DNA of 64,000 bases from Geminicoccus sp036263595 (GTDB lineage: Bacteria; Pseudomonadota; Alphaproteobacteria; Geminicoccales; Geminicoccaceae), in the NCBI RefSeq assembly GCF_036263595.1, contig NZ_DATAGQ010000242.1, forward strand, positions 10,099 to 74,098, given 5' to 3'. The position numbers were made by a program, and so were the translations under genes. How positions within the stretch are numbered: the stretch's first letter is position 1; each line of letters begins with the position of its first letter. The notes beneath the pieces were generated by a model. It was not told the origin of the DNA, did no database searches, and was given only the letters and a program-made list of their open reading frames with translations. This document shows positions 44,385 to 53,292 of this stretch, piece after piece.

Positions 44385-45086
44385 ATGACCGGCTGGATGG
44401 CGCTCACGCCGGAGGAGTGGATGGCTGTCCGGCTGAGCCTGTGGGTGTCGCTCGTGGCGATGCTGGCAAGCCTGCCGTTCGGCATCCTGGTGGGCATGCT
44501 GCTCGCCCGCGGCAGGTTCTGGGGACGTGCAGTCCTGGACATCCTCGTCCACCTTCCGTTGGTCCTGCCCCCCGTGGTGACTGGCTATCTGCTGCTCCTG
44601 ACCTTCGGCCGCCGTGCCCCACTGGGCGCCTTCCTGGCCGAGCATCTGGGCATTGTCTTCGCGTTCCGCTGGACCGGCGCCGCACTCGCCTGCGCCGTCA
44701 TGGGGTTTCCGCTCCTCGTCCGTGCGATCAGGCTTTCGGTCGAAACGGTTGATCGTCGGCTGGAGGATGCCGCGCGGACGCTCGGCGCAGGTCCCGCCTG
44801 GGTCTTCCTCACGGTCACGCTGCCCCTCATCCTGCCTGGGATCCTGGCCGGCATGATCCTCTCCTTCGCCAAAGCGCTCGGCGAGTTTGGGGCCACCATC
44901 ACCTTCGTCTCCAACATCCCGGGCGAAACCCAAACCCTGCCCAGCGCCATCTACACCCTGATCCAGGTGCCGGGCGGGGAAACAGGTGCGCTCCGGCTGG
45001 TCCTGGTCTCGGTCGCCATCTCGGTAACAGCCCTCCTGGCCTCAGAGCTGCTGGCCCGGCGGATGGCGAAGAGGACCGGTGATTGA
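44385..45086 (+). CDS. modB: Molybdate ABC transporter permease
   Basis: A 233-residue inner-membrane protein with five helices. The ATPase-contact loop EDAARTLGAGPAWVFLTVTL lies near residue 125 and ALGEFGATITFVSNIPG near 165, both typical for ModB. GGAG stands ten bases before the ATG at 44385. The last four bases overlap the TTG start of modC. Confidence 0.94.
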   Translation: MTGWMALTPEEWMAVRLSLWVSLVAMLASLPFGILVGMLLARGRFWGRAVLDILVHLPLVLPPVVTGYLLLLTFGRRAPLGAFLAEHLGIVFAFRWTGAALACAVMGFPLLVRAIRLSVETVDRRLEDAARTLGAGPAWVFLTVTLPLILPGILAGMILSFAKALGEFGATITFVSNIPGETQTLPSAIYTLIQVPGGETGALRLVLVSVAISVTALLASELLARRMAKRTGD

Positions 45087-46180
45087 CCGGGACCAGCCTC
45101 GAAATCGACATCCGCCACCGCCAGGGCGATTTCCTGCTCCAGGCGGCGTTCACCGCACCGGCCGGGCTCACCGCGCTGTTCGGTCGGTCGGGCTCGGGCA
45201 AGACTACGCTGGTCAATGCCATCGCCGGCCTCCTCCGGCCGGACCATGGTCGGATCCTGGTGGACGGCAGGCCCCTTCTCGACACGAGCAGGGGGCTGCA
45301 CCTGCCGGCCCATCTTCGCCGGGTCGGCTATGTCTTCCAGGATGCCCGCCTGTTCCCCCACCTCACCGTCCGCCAGAACCTGCACTACGGGCACTGGTTC
45401 ACGTCCAGGGCGGAACGAACGGCGGATGCCGACGCCATCGTGGCGATGCTGGGTATCGGTCATCTTCTCGGCCGGCGGCCTGCTGCCCTTTCCGGGGGGG
45501 AGAAGCAGCGGGTCGCGATCGGCCGGGCGCTGATGGCAAGCCCGAAGCTGCTGTTGATGGACGAGCCGCTGGCGTCGCTGGATGACGCCCGCAAGACGGA
45601 GATCCTGCCCTTCGTCGAGCGGATCCGCGATGAGGCGAGCGTCCCGATCGTCTATGTCAGCCATTCCGTGGCCGAGATTGGCCGTCTTGCCACCACAGTC
45701 GTGATGCTCGCCGATGGCCGGGCGGTCGCAGCCGGCCCGACTGCGCAGATCATCGCCCAGCCCGACCTCTTCGAAGGCAGCGACCGCGCCGAGGCCGGCA
45801 CCATCCTCCACACTCGGATCGACCATCACGACCACGAGTTCGCGCTCACGGTGCTCTCCTGCCCGGCCGGCCGCATCGATGTGCCGGCAATCCCGGCACC
45901 GCCCGGCACATCCGTCCGCCTGCGTATCCGGGCGCGCGACGTGACCCTCGCCACGACAAGGCCAGACCATTCGAGCGCCCAGAACATCCTTACGGGCTTC
46001 GTCACCGCCATCCAGGCGACTGATGCACCGGTGACGGTCGTCCAGCTGGACTGTCATGGCGAGCGACTGACCGCTCAGGTGACCCGGCGTGCCGTGGCCA
46101 TGCTCGGCCTGCGGGTAGGCAGCTCCGTCTTCGCGATCGTCAAGAGCGTCACCTTTGACCCTACGGCCGTCAGCCCGTGA
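45083..46180 (+). CDS. modC: Molybdate ABC transporter ATP-binding protein
   Basis: A 365-residue ATPase with Walker A GRSGSGKTTLVNAI near residue 35, signature LSGGEKQRVAIGRALM near 138, Walker B LLLMDEPLASLD near 157 and a C-terminal TOBE/Mop-type molybdate-sensing domain (about 295-360, VRLRIRARDVTLATTRPD). A TTG start overlaps the modB stop (TTGA). No modE regulator is adjacent. Confidence 0.93.
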   Translation: MTGTSLEIDIRHRQGDFLLQAAFTAPAGLTALFGRSGSGKTTLVNAIAGLLRPDHGRILVDGRPLLDTSRGLHLPAHLRRVGYVFQDARLFPHLTVRQNLHYGHWFTSRAERTADADAIVAMLGIGHLLGRRPAALSGGEKQRVAIGRALMASPKLLLMDEPLASLDDARKTEILPFVERIRDEASVPIVYVSHSVAEIGRLATTVVMLADGRAVAAGPTAQIIAQPDLFEGSDRAEAGTILHTRIDHHDHEFALTVLSCPAGRIDVPAIPAPPGTSVRLRIRARDVTLATTRPDHSSAQNILTGFVTAIQATDAPVTVVQLDCHGERLTAQVTRRAVAMLGLRVGSSVFAIVKSVTFDPTAVSP

Positions 46181-47013
46181 GGCCCGTGGCCCTTGCCAGC
46201 ACCGCCACTAGCGGGAGAGTGCCCTCGCGGCAGGCGGCCCATGCCTCACCAACTTCACAGGATCTGGCCGTATCCCATACTTGCCGTGCCATCACCGGCT
46301 GACGGGGTGGGGACGAACATGGGAACACCGGCACCAGGATCTCAAGGTCTGGCAACATCCTCCTTCGATCTAGGCTGCAGCAAGCAGCGTTCGGCAGCCC
46401 GGCTGGCCTGTGAGACGATGGATCCGGATAGCTGCGAGCCGCATAGCCCATCTCTGCCCGGCCGAGCCAAGCAGGCCGGCGTCGCGGCTCGGACTTCAAG
46501 CTCAGGAGCGGCCCCCGTCGCCGGTGCCTGCAGGAAGCGCAACGACATGCTGATCGACCTACCCGACGCGGGCGATGATCGACGGTGACCAGCTGCCCAC
46601 CGAGCACGCCCGGGTCGTGCGCGAGTTGCAGGCGCCGGCCTATCCACCAACATCGGCTTCGGGGTGATCGGGCATGGCCACCGTCCTTTTGTTGTTGCAC
46701 CAGGTCCGGTCTAGGCTCGACAGCCATCAGATCTTCCCCATCGCTCCGGCCAGCATCCGCGACCCCCTGCACAACGACCTGAGGCAACCTGTCGGCACCC
46801 GGTCATCCGATCCGTCGGTCATGCAATCGCGGCGGCGCTGTGGGACAGGAACGAGCCCGAAATTGCGCGGGCAATCCCGCCTATGTCCCCAACCAGGCGC
46901 CAAAGCCCGCCACGATTTGTTCGTCCAGGGGACCCAGCGACATCCACGGCAGGTACCGGGGACTTCAGGACATCCAGAGCATGTTTGCTGTGCTTTTCGG
47001 CTAGGCAGCTGAC
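46181..47013. other. Gene-free stretch, possibly decayed coding sequence
   Basis: About 830 bases without a supported gene. Short protein-like fragments are broken by stops and frame changes: MIDGDQLPTEHARVVRELQ (46575 on), then in another frame AGLSTNIGFGVIGHGHRPF up to 46694, and further on HAIAAALWDRNEPEIARAIP near 46830-46890. None has a start, ribosome-binding site or recognisable family. It may be the remains of one or two inactivated genes. Confidence 0.4.
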
Positions 47014-47050
47014 CGCCTGGGCTGGAGGAGAATCCCCTCCAGCCCAGGCG
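47014..47050 (-). terminator. Strong hairpin terminator of the che operon
   Basis: A perfect 15-bp stem (47014-47028 with 47036-47050; arms begin CGCCTGGGCTGGAGG) and a seven-base loop, 83 bases beyond the cheW stop on the minus strand. No long T-run follows, but this is the strongest hairpin in the window. Confidence 0.7.
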
Positions 47051-47132
47051 GGGCGTCGGGCTGACCATGCCGCTCACGCACCAGATCCTTGCTCTGGTTG
47101 GTCAAGACGCATGATCGAGGGCACGACTCTGC

Positions 47133-47603
47133 TCAGTTGAAGGCCAGGACCCGCCCGACGTCCAGCAGCACCAGCAACTGGTTGTCGAGGCGATAGATGC
47201 CCCTGGAGAACTCCCGCCAACACTGGGTCAGCGGCGTCAGGTCGGTGTCGAAGCGATCGGCTGGTGGCTGAAGCACTTCGCCGATCTGGTCGATGAGGAG
47301 GCTGTAGAGTTCGCCGCCATGCTCGCAGACGACGCTCATGCTCGGCCGGTCCGACACCACGGCATCCATGCCCAGCCTTTGCCGAAGGTCGATCGCCGTC
47401 ACGATCCGGCCACGCAGGTTGAGGACGCCGGCAATCTCCCGTGCGGCCAGCGGGACTCGCGTGATGCGCTGAAAGCCCAGGATGTCCTGCACGATCCTTA
47501 CCGGAATGCCGACCAGCTGACCGCCGACATGCATCGAGACGAGTTCCTCGGCGGCCGCCTGAGGACGGCGGGAGGACTTGGGTTCGGCAATGGAGCTGTT
47601 CAT
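47133..47603 (-). CDS. cheW: Chemotaxis coupling protein CheW
   Basis: A 156-residue CheW-domain protein that couples receptors to CheA. Marks are VGGQLVGIPVRIVQDILGFQ near residue 30, AGVLNLRGRIVTAIDLRQRL near 60, and CEHGGELYSLLIDQIGEVLQ near 95. The ATG at 47603 overlaps the cheA stop by four bases. No receptor gene lies nearby. Confidence 0.9.
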   Translation of the reverse strand: MNSSIAEPKSSRRPQAAAEELVSMHVGGQLVGIPVRIVQDILGFQRITRVPLAAREIAGVLNLRGRIVTAIDLRQRLGMDAVVSDRPSMSVVCEHGGELYSLLIDQIGEVLQPPADRFDTDLTPLTQCWREFSRGIYRLDNQLLVLLDVGRVLAFN

Positions 47604-50194
47604 GACGGTACCCTGTGCGCCTTGGGATGGGATGCCAGTTCTGCGACCAGTGCTTCGCGGTCCAGCTTGCCGACATGGCCGTCGAAGCCGGCCTCGCGAC
47701 CGCGTTCGATGTCCTTTGGTGCGGTATGGGAGGTCAGCGCCACCATTGGCACGTTCTGCCAGCTGCCGTCGGCGCGGCAGCATGCGGCAAAAGCGAAGCC
47801 GTCCATGCCGGGCATCTCGATATCCGAGACGATCGCATCGTACATCTCGCCCTTGTCACGGTATTCCAAGGCCTTGGCGGCCGAATCCACCGCGGTGACC
47901 TCGTAGCCGTGGGACTGCAGGATCGGCAGCAGGATGTTGCGGAAAAACGCACTGTCGTCGACCAGCAAGATCCGCCTGGGTTTGGTGTTTGCCGCCTCCA
48001 TGAACGGTTCGGTCTCGTTGCGATCGAACCAACCGCCGAAGACCTGGTTCACGAAATAGCTGACATCGACCACCTCGGTCGAACGCCCAGCGATGATGGC
48101 GCTCCCCAGGACATTGACGCTGCCGCTCCGGCATTCGAGCCGGATCTCCTGCTCGGTGATGTCGATGATGCTGTCCACGACCAGGCCCATGTCGTTGCCG
48201 GCGTCCGTGAAAACCAGGACGGGCCGCGTCCCGTCGGACACCCGTACCGGCTGCCCCTCGAAGTCGACGATCGGCATCAGTCGCCCGCGATACTGGACCA
48301 CGGTGCTGGTTCCGGACCACTCGATCTGGGCCGGCTCGATCTCCTCCAGCCGGGTCACGAGCGCCAGAGGCACTGCCTTCGGCGCACCGGCCCCGGCGCG
48401 GAACAGGAGCAGCGAAGTGGCGTCGTCCTGCTGGCTCTGCGACGACGCTTCCTTCTTCTCCGCCACCGGATTGGCCGACTTGCCGATCCGGTCGGTCAGC
48501 CCGTTCAGATCGAGGATCATGACGACGTCGCCGTCGCCGAGGATCGTGTTGCCCGAGAACAGCCGGTGGCCGCGCAGGATCGGTGCCACTGGCTTGACCA
48601 CGATCTCCTCGGTGTCGAACACTTGGTCGACGATGAGCCCGAACACACAGGGGCCAATCTGGGAGACTACCACGTGGGTGTCTTCGACATTGGTCTCGTC
48701 CCCACGCAGCCCGAGCACGCCGGCCAGCGAGATCAGCGGCAGCAGGCGATCGCGCAGGCGGAGGATTGGCGCGCCGTCGATCACCTCGATCCGATGCTTG
48801 GACCGGGCACCGGCGCGGACCAGCTCGACCACGCCGATCTGCGGGATGGCATAGCGCTCGCCAGCAGCGGCCACGATCAGCGCGGAAACGATGGCGAGGG
48901 TCAGCGGGATCTTGATGACGAACCGGGTTCCACGCCCAAGTTCGGACGACATCTCGATCGTGCCACCGATCTTCTCGATATTGGTCCGCACGACGTCCAT
49001 GCCGACACCGCGGCCGGACACGTTGGTCACCTGGCGCGCGGTCGAAAAGCCAGCTTTGAAGATGAACTGCTGGATCTGCTGCGTGCTGAGAGAAGCCAGC
49101 TCGGCCTCGGTCGCCAGTCCGTTCGCCAGGATCTTCGCGGCGATCGCGTTGGTGTCCAGACCTTTGCCGTCGTCGGCGATCTCGATGATGATGTGGCCGC
49201 CTTCATGGAAGGCATTCAGCCGGATCTTGCCCTGCTCGGGCTTGCCCGCCGCCACACGCGCCTTGGTCGTTTCCAGCCCGTGATCGGCGGAATTGCGGAC
49301 CATGTGGGTGAGCGGATCCTTGATCAGCTCCAGGATCTGGCGGTCGAGCTCCGTGTCGGCGCCGACCATCTCAAGCTCGATCTGCTTGCCCAGCTCCATG
49401 CCGAGGTCGCGGACCACGCGTGGCAGCTTGCTCCACACGTTGCCGATCGGCTGCATGCGCGTCTTCATCACGCCCTCCTGCAGCTCGGACGTGATGTGGG
49501 ACAGCCGCTGGAGTGGCGCCTTCAGGGCATTGTCGCTGCTCTTGCGCGCCGTCTGCAGGAGCTGGTTGCGGGTGAGCACGAGCTCGCTCACCAGCGTCAT
49601 CAGCTTTTCAAGCAGCTCGATATTGACCCGTAACGTCTGGTGGGCCACCGACTCCGTGGCTGCGGCCCGCCCGGCGGCTTCCTCCGGCGGATTCTTCGCC
49701 GCCAGGACAGGCTTGGCTGCCCCCTCGGTCTCAGGTGCTGGCACGTTCGTCCGTGCGGGCAAGGTTTCCGATCCGGGTGCGATGACAGCGTTCGGCATGA
49801 TCGGTTCCACTTCCTCCTGGCGTCCGGAGCAGGCGTCCAGGCGCGCGATCAGCTCGCTGTCGTCGCCAGCCGGCTCCGCCCTCGTCGCCTCCAGTACCGC
49901 GAGGATCTCCTTGATCCGGTCCAGGGCCTCCAGGATCAGACTCACTTCGCTGGGGCCGGGCACGAGCTTGCCCTCGCGAAAGTCGCCCAGCACGTTCTCG
50001 GCGGCATGGGCGACATGCTGCAGGCGGGGCAGCCCCAGGAACCCGCAGGTCCCCTTGATCGTGTGGACCATGCGAAAGATGCTGCCGAGCAACTCGCGGT
50101 CGCTGGGGTTGCGCTCCAGCTTGACGAGCTCGACATCGAGCAGCGTCATGCTCTCCGCACATTCGGTCAGGAAGTCGGCGAGAAGTTCATCCAT
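47600..50194 (-). CDS. cheA: Hybrid chemotaxis histidine kinase CheA with two CheW-like domains and a receiver
   Basis: An 864-residue sensor kinase. An Hpt domain with phospho-acceptor H44 (MVHTIKGTCGFLGL) is followed by a P3 dimerisation helix pair (about 185-250). The ATPase domain (250-440) has LTHMVRNSADHGLE, EIADDGKGLD and GRGVGMDVV. Two CheW-like regulatory domains follow (about 440-575 and 590-725), then a C-terminal receiver (about 738-860) with ILLVDDSAFFRN and acceptor Asp in VSDIEMPGMDG. This layout is typical of motility systems that control twitching, biofilm or alternative outputs, as well as some flagellar ones. No cheY, cheB, cheR or mcp is present here, so the receiver may serve as internal phosphate sink. 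Confidence 0.92.
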   Translation of the reverse strand: MDELLADFLTECAESMTLLDVELVKLERNPSDRELLGSIFRMVHTIKGTCGFLGLPRLQHVAHAAENVLGDFREGKLVPGPSEVSLILEALDRIKEILAVLEATRAEPAGDDSELIARLDACSGRQEEVEPIMPNAVIAPGSETLPARTNVPAPETEGAAKPVLAAKNPPEEAAGRAAATESVAHQTLRVNIELLEKLMTLVSELVLTRNQLLQTARKSSDNALKAPLQRLSHITSELQEGVMKTRMQPIGNVWSKLPRVVRDLGMELGKQIELEMVGADTELDRQILELIKDPLTHMVRNSADHGLETTKARVAAGKPEQGKIRLNAFHEGGHIIIEIADDGKGLDTNAIAAKILANGLATEAELASLSTQQIQQFIFKAGFSTARQVTNVSGRGVGMDVVRTNIEKIGGTIEMSSELGRGTRFVIKIPLTLAIVSALIVAAAGERYAIPQIGVVELVRAGARSKHRIEVIDGAPILRLRDRLLPLISLAGVLGLRGDETNVEDTHVVVSQIGPCVFGLIVDQVFDTEEIVVKPVAPILRGHRLFSGNTILGDGDVVMILDLNGLTDRIGKSANPVAEKKEASSQSQQDDATSLLLFRAGAGAPKAVPLALVTRLEEIEPAQIEWSGTSTVVQYRGRLMPIVDFEGQPVRVSDGTRPVLVFTDAGNDMGLVVDSIIDITEQEIRLECRSGSVNVLGSAIIAGRSTEVVDVSYFVNQVFGGWFDRNETEPFMEAANTKPRRILLVDDSAFFRNILLPILQSHGYEVTAVDSAAKALEYRDKGEMYDAIVSDIEMPGMDGFAFAACCRADGSWQNVPMVALTSHTAPKDIERGREAGFDGHVGKLDREALVAELASHPKAHRVPS

Positions 50195-50200
50195 GGCCGC

Positions 50201-50398
50201 TCATCCCTGCCCGCGCCGGTGACGGTCGAGAACGATGACATCGGCAGGATGGTGCTGCAGGAAACGACCCAGGATGTCCTGGCCCGCCGGTGTCGCGGCG
50301 CGCGAGATGGTGGTACCGGGAAATTCCGGCGCCTTTGCCGGCGACGCCCGGCGCAGCTCGACTTGGGACCGCAATAACCACGCCCTCAGGAATTCCAT
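50201..50398 (-). CDS. Hypothetical 65-residue protein preceding cheA
   Basis: Frame beginning MEFLRAWLLRSQVELRRASP and ending with HPADVIVLDRHRRGQG, six bases before cheA. The spacing suggests that it opens the operon. Coding potential is moderate; the ribosome-binding site (GAGG, eleven bases away) is poor. No family recognised; a leader frame is the alternative. Confidence 0.4.
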   Translation of the reverse strand: MEFLRAWLLRSQVELRRASPAKAPEFPGTTISRAATPAGQDILGRFLQHHPADVIVLDRHRRGQG

Positions 50399-50459
50399 GA
50401 TCTTTCAATCCTCGATCGCCACGCTCTCGCGTCTCGGCACGCAGATTGCCTCACCCGGG

Positions 50460-50474
50460 TTAACGAACCCTGAA
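50460..50474. promoter_or_regulatory. Possible CtrA-like site
   Basis: TTAA-N7-TGAA, one mismatch from the alphaproteobacterial CtrA consensus TTAA-N7-TTAA. It overlaps a small inverted repeat GGGTT/AACCC (50457-50470) and lies between the divergent che operon and DUF3553 gene. Regulation by CtrA is inference only. Confidence 0.25.
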
Positions 50475-50515
50475 TGCCAGCCGATCCCGGCCAACTTTCC
50501 TTCCAGGTGATCATC

Positions 50516-50707
50516 ATGGATCTCTCCATCGTCCCGGGCGCCCTCGTCTGCCATCCGCTGGAGCCTGGCTGGGGGCTCGGCATGGTGCAGAGCGTCGTCG
50601 GACACCGGGTCACGGTGAACTTCGAGCACCGGGGCAAGGTGCTGATCGACATCCGCCATGTCACCCTGACACCGGTACGTGAAGACCGGAGCCAAGGAAC
50701 AAGATGA
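50516..50707 (+). CDS. DUF3553 family protein
   Basis: A 63-residue protein with the whole family core: VPGALVCHPLEPGWGLGMVQ then VVGHRVTVNFEHRGKVLID. The fold is predicted as a small SH3-like barrel like those in CarD/UvrD-associated modules; function unknown. It is common in alphaproteobacteria. It overlaps the following penicillin-binding protein gene by four bases (ATGA), so they are co-translated. Confidence 0.85.
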   Translation: MDLSIVPGALVCHPLEPGWGLGMVQSVVGHRVTVNFEHRGKVLIDIRHVTLTPVREDRSQGTR

Positions 50708-52527
50708 CCCGGCAACGGGCCCTTGCCGGCCCGAAAGCACCGGCGGAACGTGCCACTAGGCCGGGACACCGGGCCTTGCCTCGGCCGGGCCGGCCACGGC
50801 CGTTACCGCCGGCCCGACGCAAGCGGTTCGGCCTGCCTCGCCTCCTCGGCCATGCGGCGGTGCTGTCGTGCCTGGCCCTGCTTGCCCTGGTGATCGATGC
50901 GGCGAGGCTGGCGCACGGGGTGGCTCGTCCTGCCCGGGCGAGCGCGGTGACCCTGCTGGACCGGACCGGCACCCCCATCACTACGCTGGGCGATGGGTGG
51001 TCGACACCACTCCAGCTCCAGGACGTGGCACCGGTGATGGCTCAGGCCGTGATTGCCATCGAGGACCGGCGGTTCTTCCATCATGTCGGCGTCGACCTCA
51101 TCGGGCTGGGACGTGCCCTGGTGCGCAACCTGACGGCCGGCCGCATCGCCGAGGGTGGCAGCACGATCACCCAGCAGTTGGCCAAGCTCGCCTTTCTCAG
51201 CCCGGAACGGAGCTTCCTGCGCAAGGCGCGCGAGGCGGCACTGGCGGTCTGGCTGGAAGCCACCCTTTCCAAGCAGGACATCCTCGCCGCCTATCTCGAC
51301 CGTATCTATCTCGGCGGTGGCGTGAGCGGCGTGCGGGCGGCCGCCCGCAGGCATTTCGGCGTCGAGGCGGGGTCGCTGGATCTGGCACAGTCGGCCCTGC
51401 TGGCGGGCATGATCCGGGCGCCGTCGCGGCTCGATCCCGGCCGAAACCTGGAAGCGGCCAGAGCACGCGCATCGGTGGTGCTGGACGCCATGGTCCAGGC
51501 CGGAGCCATCGACCGCGCAGAGGCCGACGGAGCCAGGACGAAGCCGGCAAGGGTCCTTCCGGCGAGGGTGAACGAGCCCTTGCTGCGCACGCTGGCACAA
51601 CGGGCAAGGCGGCTCTGGCCGGACGAGGCCCTACTCGTTCGAACCACGCTGGATGTCGAACGTTCTCGTAAGGCTCGTGCCCTGCTGGCCGCGACACTGG
51701 CCGGGCAGCCGCCGCGTGCGGGCGCCGGTGCGCTCCTGGCCATGAGCGGGAATGGCGAAATCCTGGCGGGCGCCTCCGTGCCAGGCGATCTTGGCGGCCT
51801 CGACCGTACCACGGAGGTGCGCCGGCAGCCGGGCTCAGCCTTCAAGCCAGTCGTCTTCGCCGCAGCGATCGAGGATGGGCACCAGCCCGACGAGAAGATC
51901 GCGACCGGCACCCTGGTCATCGATGGCTGGCAGCCGCGCAACCTCGTGCCGCCGCCCGCGGACGAGATCACCCTGGCGCAGGCCCTCTCGTTGTCCACCA
52001 ACACCGCCGCCGTGCGCCTGGCCATGCAGGTCGGCCTGGACCGGGTGGTGCAGGTGGCGCGCCGTCTTGGAATTTCATCCGACCTTCCGGCCGTGCCTTC
52101 GCTAGTGCTCGGCAGCACCGAGGTCACCATGCCGGAACTCGCCACCGCCTATGCCGCGCTGACAAGCGACGGCGTGGTGCGAGAGCCAGTGTGGTGGACG
52201 AGCGCGACAGGCGAAGACGGGCGACGGCTGGAAATCGTCCGCACACCGGGAGTGCGTGCCCTGTCGGCCGGCACCGCACGCGTCATGCGCGGCATGTTGA
52301 CTGACGCGATGCAGTATGGAACCGGCACGGCTGCGAAGGTTCCGGGTGGCTTCGGCAAGACCGGGACCAGCTCCGGGTTCCGGGATGCCTGGTTCGTCGG
52401 CGGCAATGCCAAAGGCATGATCGTCGCGGTCTGGATCGGCAATGACGATCACAAGCCGATGAAAGGCGAGACGGGCGGAGGGCTCCCTGCACGCATCTTC
52501 AGGAACTTCCTGATGGATCCGGGATGA
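50704..52527 (+). CDS. Class A penicillin-binding protein (transglycosylase/transpeptidase)
   Basis: A 607-residue bifunctional peptidoglycan synthase. It has a basic cytoplasmic tail, a membrane helix near residues 48-68, and a GT51 domain with catalytic EDRRFFHHVGVDLIG, EGGSTITQQLAKL and AYLDRIYLGGGVSG. The transpeptidase domain carries SxxK in QPGSAFKPVVFAAA, SxN in SLSTNTAAVRLAM and KTG in GKTGTSSGFRDAWFVG. It polymerises glycan strands and cross-links stems. It is shorter than typical PBP1A (over 700 residues) and lacks the OB-fold insert, closer to the compact PBP1/PbpC-like group. Confidence 0.92.
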   Translation: MTRQRALAGPKAPAERATRPGHRALPRPGRPRPLPPARRKRFGLPRLLGHAAVLSCLALLALVIDAARLAHGVARPARASAVTLLDRTGTPITTLGDGWSTPLQLQDVAPVMAQAVIAIEDRRFFHHVGVDLIGLGRALVRNLTAGRIAEGGSTITQQLAKLAFLSPERSFLRKAREAALAVWLEATLSKQDILAAYLDRIYLGGGVSGVRAAARRHFGVEAGSLDLAQSALLAGMIRAPSRLDPGRNLEAARARASVVLDAMVQAGAIDRAEADGARTKPARVLPARVNEPLLRTLAQRARRLWPDEALLVRTTLDVERSRKARALLAATLAGQPPRAGAGALLAMSGNGEILAGASVPGDLGGLDRTTEVRRQPGSAFKPVVFAAAIEDGHQPDEKIATGTLVIDGWQPRNLVPPPADEITLAQALSLSTNTAAVRLAMQVGLDRVVQVARRLGISSDLPAVPSLVLGSTEVTMPELATAYAALTSDGVVREPVWWTSATGEDGRRLEIVRTPGVRALSAGTARVMRGMLTDAMQYGTGTAAKVPGGFGKTGTSSGFRDAWFVGGNAKGMIVAVWIGNDDHKPMKGETGGGLPARIFRNFLMDPG

Positions 52528-52537
52528 TTGGCGGTTA

Positions 52538-53149
52538 TCAGTTGTCCAGGAGCCAACGGATGACGCCTTGCATCGTCCGCACCATGCGGTCCCGGTTCAG
52601 GCCGGGATTTCGGATGGCGCGCACCGAAATGCCCTGGAACAGGGTGAACAAGGTCTCGACGTGACCTTCCAGCCGCCCGTCCGACAGGTCGGTCCCTGGC
52701 TTCGCAGCCTTGCGCAGCATTTCGCCCATCCGAGCTCGCAGGACGGAATCGGATGCCTGCAGGACGGCGGCAACCTTGGGATTGCGGGCCGCCTCGGCCA
52801 GCACCTCGATCATAAGGGCTGTGTCCTGGTGGGCCATGCACTTGTCGACACCGGTGCCGACCGCCTCGATCAGCGCCTCCGATAGCGGCCGCTGGCAGCG
52901 CTCGATCATGTCCATCGTCGCCAGGATCTCCGCCTGGTTGTTCTGGACGATGGCGGCGATAATCGCTTCCTTGTTTTCGAAGTAGTGATAGATGTGACCG
53001 ACACTCATGCCGGCGCTCCTGGCGATCTCGGCCATGCTGGCGCTGTGGAAGCCATGCCTGCAGAAGCAGTCGGTGGCACCCTTCAGAACCTGCTGGCGGC
53101 GCGCTTCGTTGCGCGTCTTTTCCAGGCAGCCCCGTTCAACAATGCCCAT
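52538..53149 (-). CDS. TetR family transcriptional repressor
   Basis: A 203-residue regulator. The N-terminal helix-turn-helix is GFHSASMAEIARSAGMSVGH with the typical IYHYFENKEAI following. The C-terminal ligand domain resembles AcrR/BetI-type proteins. I chose the ATG at 53149, nine bases from GGGG; an ATG six bases earlier is too close to it. It is divergent from an RND efflux operon, with an inverted repeat on that operon's -10 region, so it most likely represses the pump (and perhaps itself) until a drug or toxic ligand binds. Confidence 0.9.
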   Translation of the reverse strand: MGIVERGCLEKTRNEARRQQVLKGATDCFCRHGFHSASMAEIARSAGMSVGHIYHYFENKEAIIAAIVQNNQAEILATMDMIERCQRPLSEALIEAVGTGVDKCMAHQDTALMIEVLAEAARNPKVAAVLQASDSVLRARMGEMLRKAAKPGTDLSDGRLEGHVETLFTLFQGISVRAIRNPGLNRDRMVRTMQGVIRWLLDN

Positions 53150-53196
53150 CTTCATTCACCCCAGGCATGGGCCCTTCCATGCCGCAATGCAGCAGC

Positions 53197-53225
53197 TTGA
53201 CGCTGTCCTATCCCCTTCCTAGAAT
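53197..53225 (+). promoter_or_regulatory. Sigma-70-type promoter of the RND efflux operon
   Basis: TTGACG (53197-53202) and TAGAAT (53220-53225) are separated by exactly 17 bases. Transcription would start near 53232, so translation starts at 53293 and not at the ATG inside the -10 box. Confidence 0.65.
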
Positions 53226-53238
53226 GAACGCTCATTCT
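53221..53238. promoter_or_regulatory. TetR-type operator
   Basis: AGAATGAACGCTCATTCT is a perfect inverted repeat (7-bp arms, 4-base centre) overlapping the -10 box of the efflux promoter and 71 bases from the repressor start. Binding there would block RNA polymerase. Confidence 0.72.
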
Positions 53239-53292
53239 AAGCAAGTGACCGACCGACGGACCAGCCGGCCGCACTTCCCGGAGATCGAGCGC

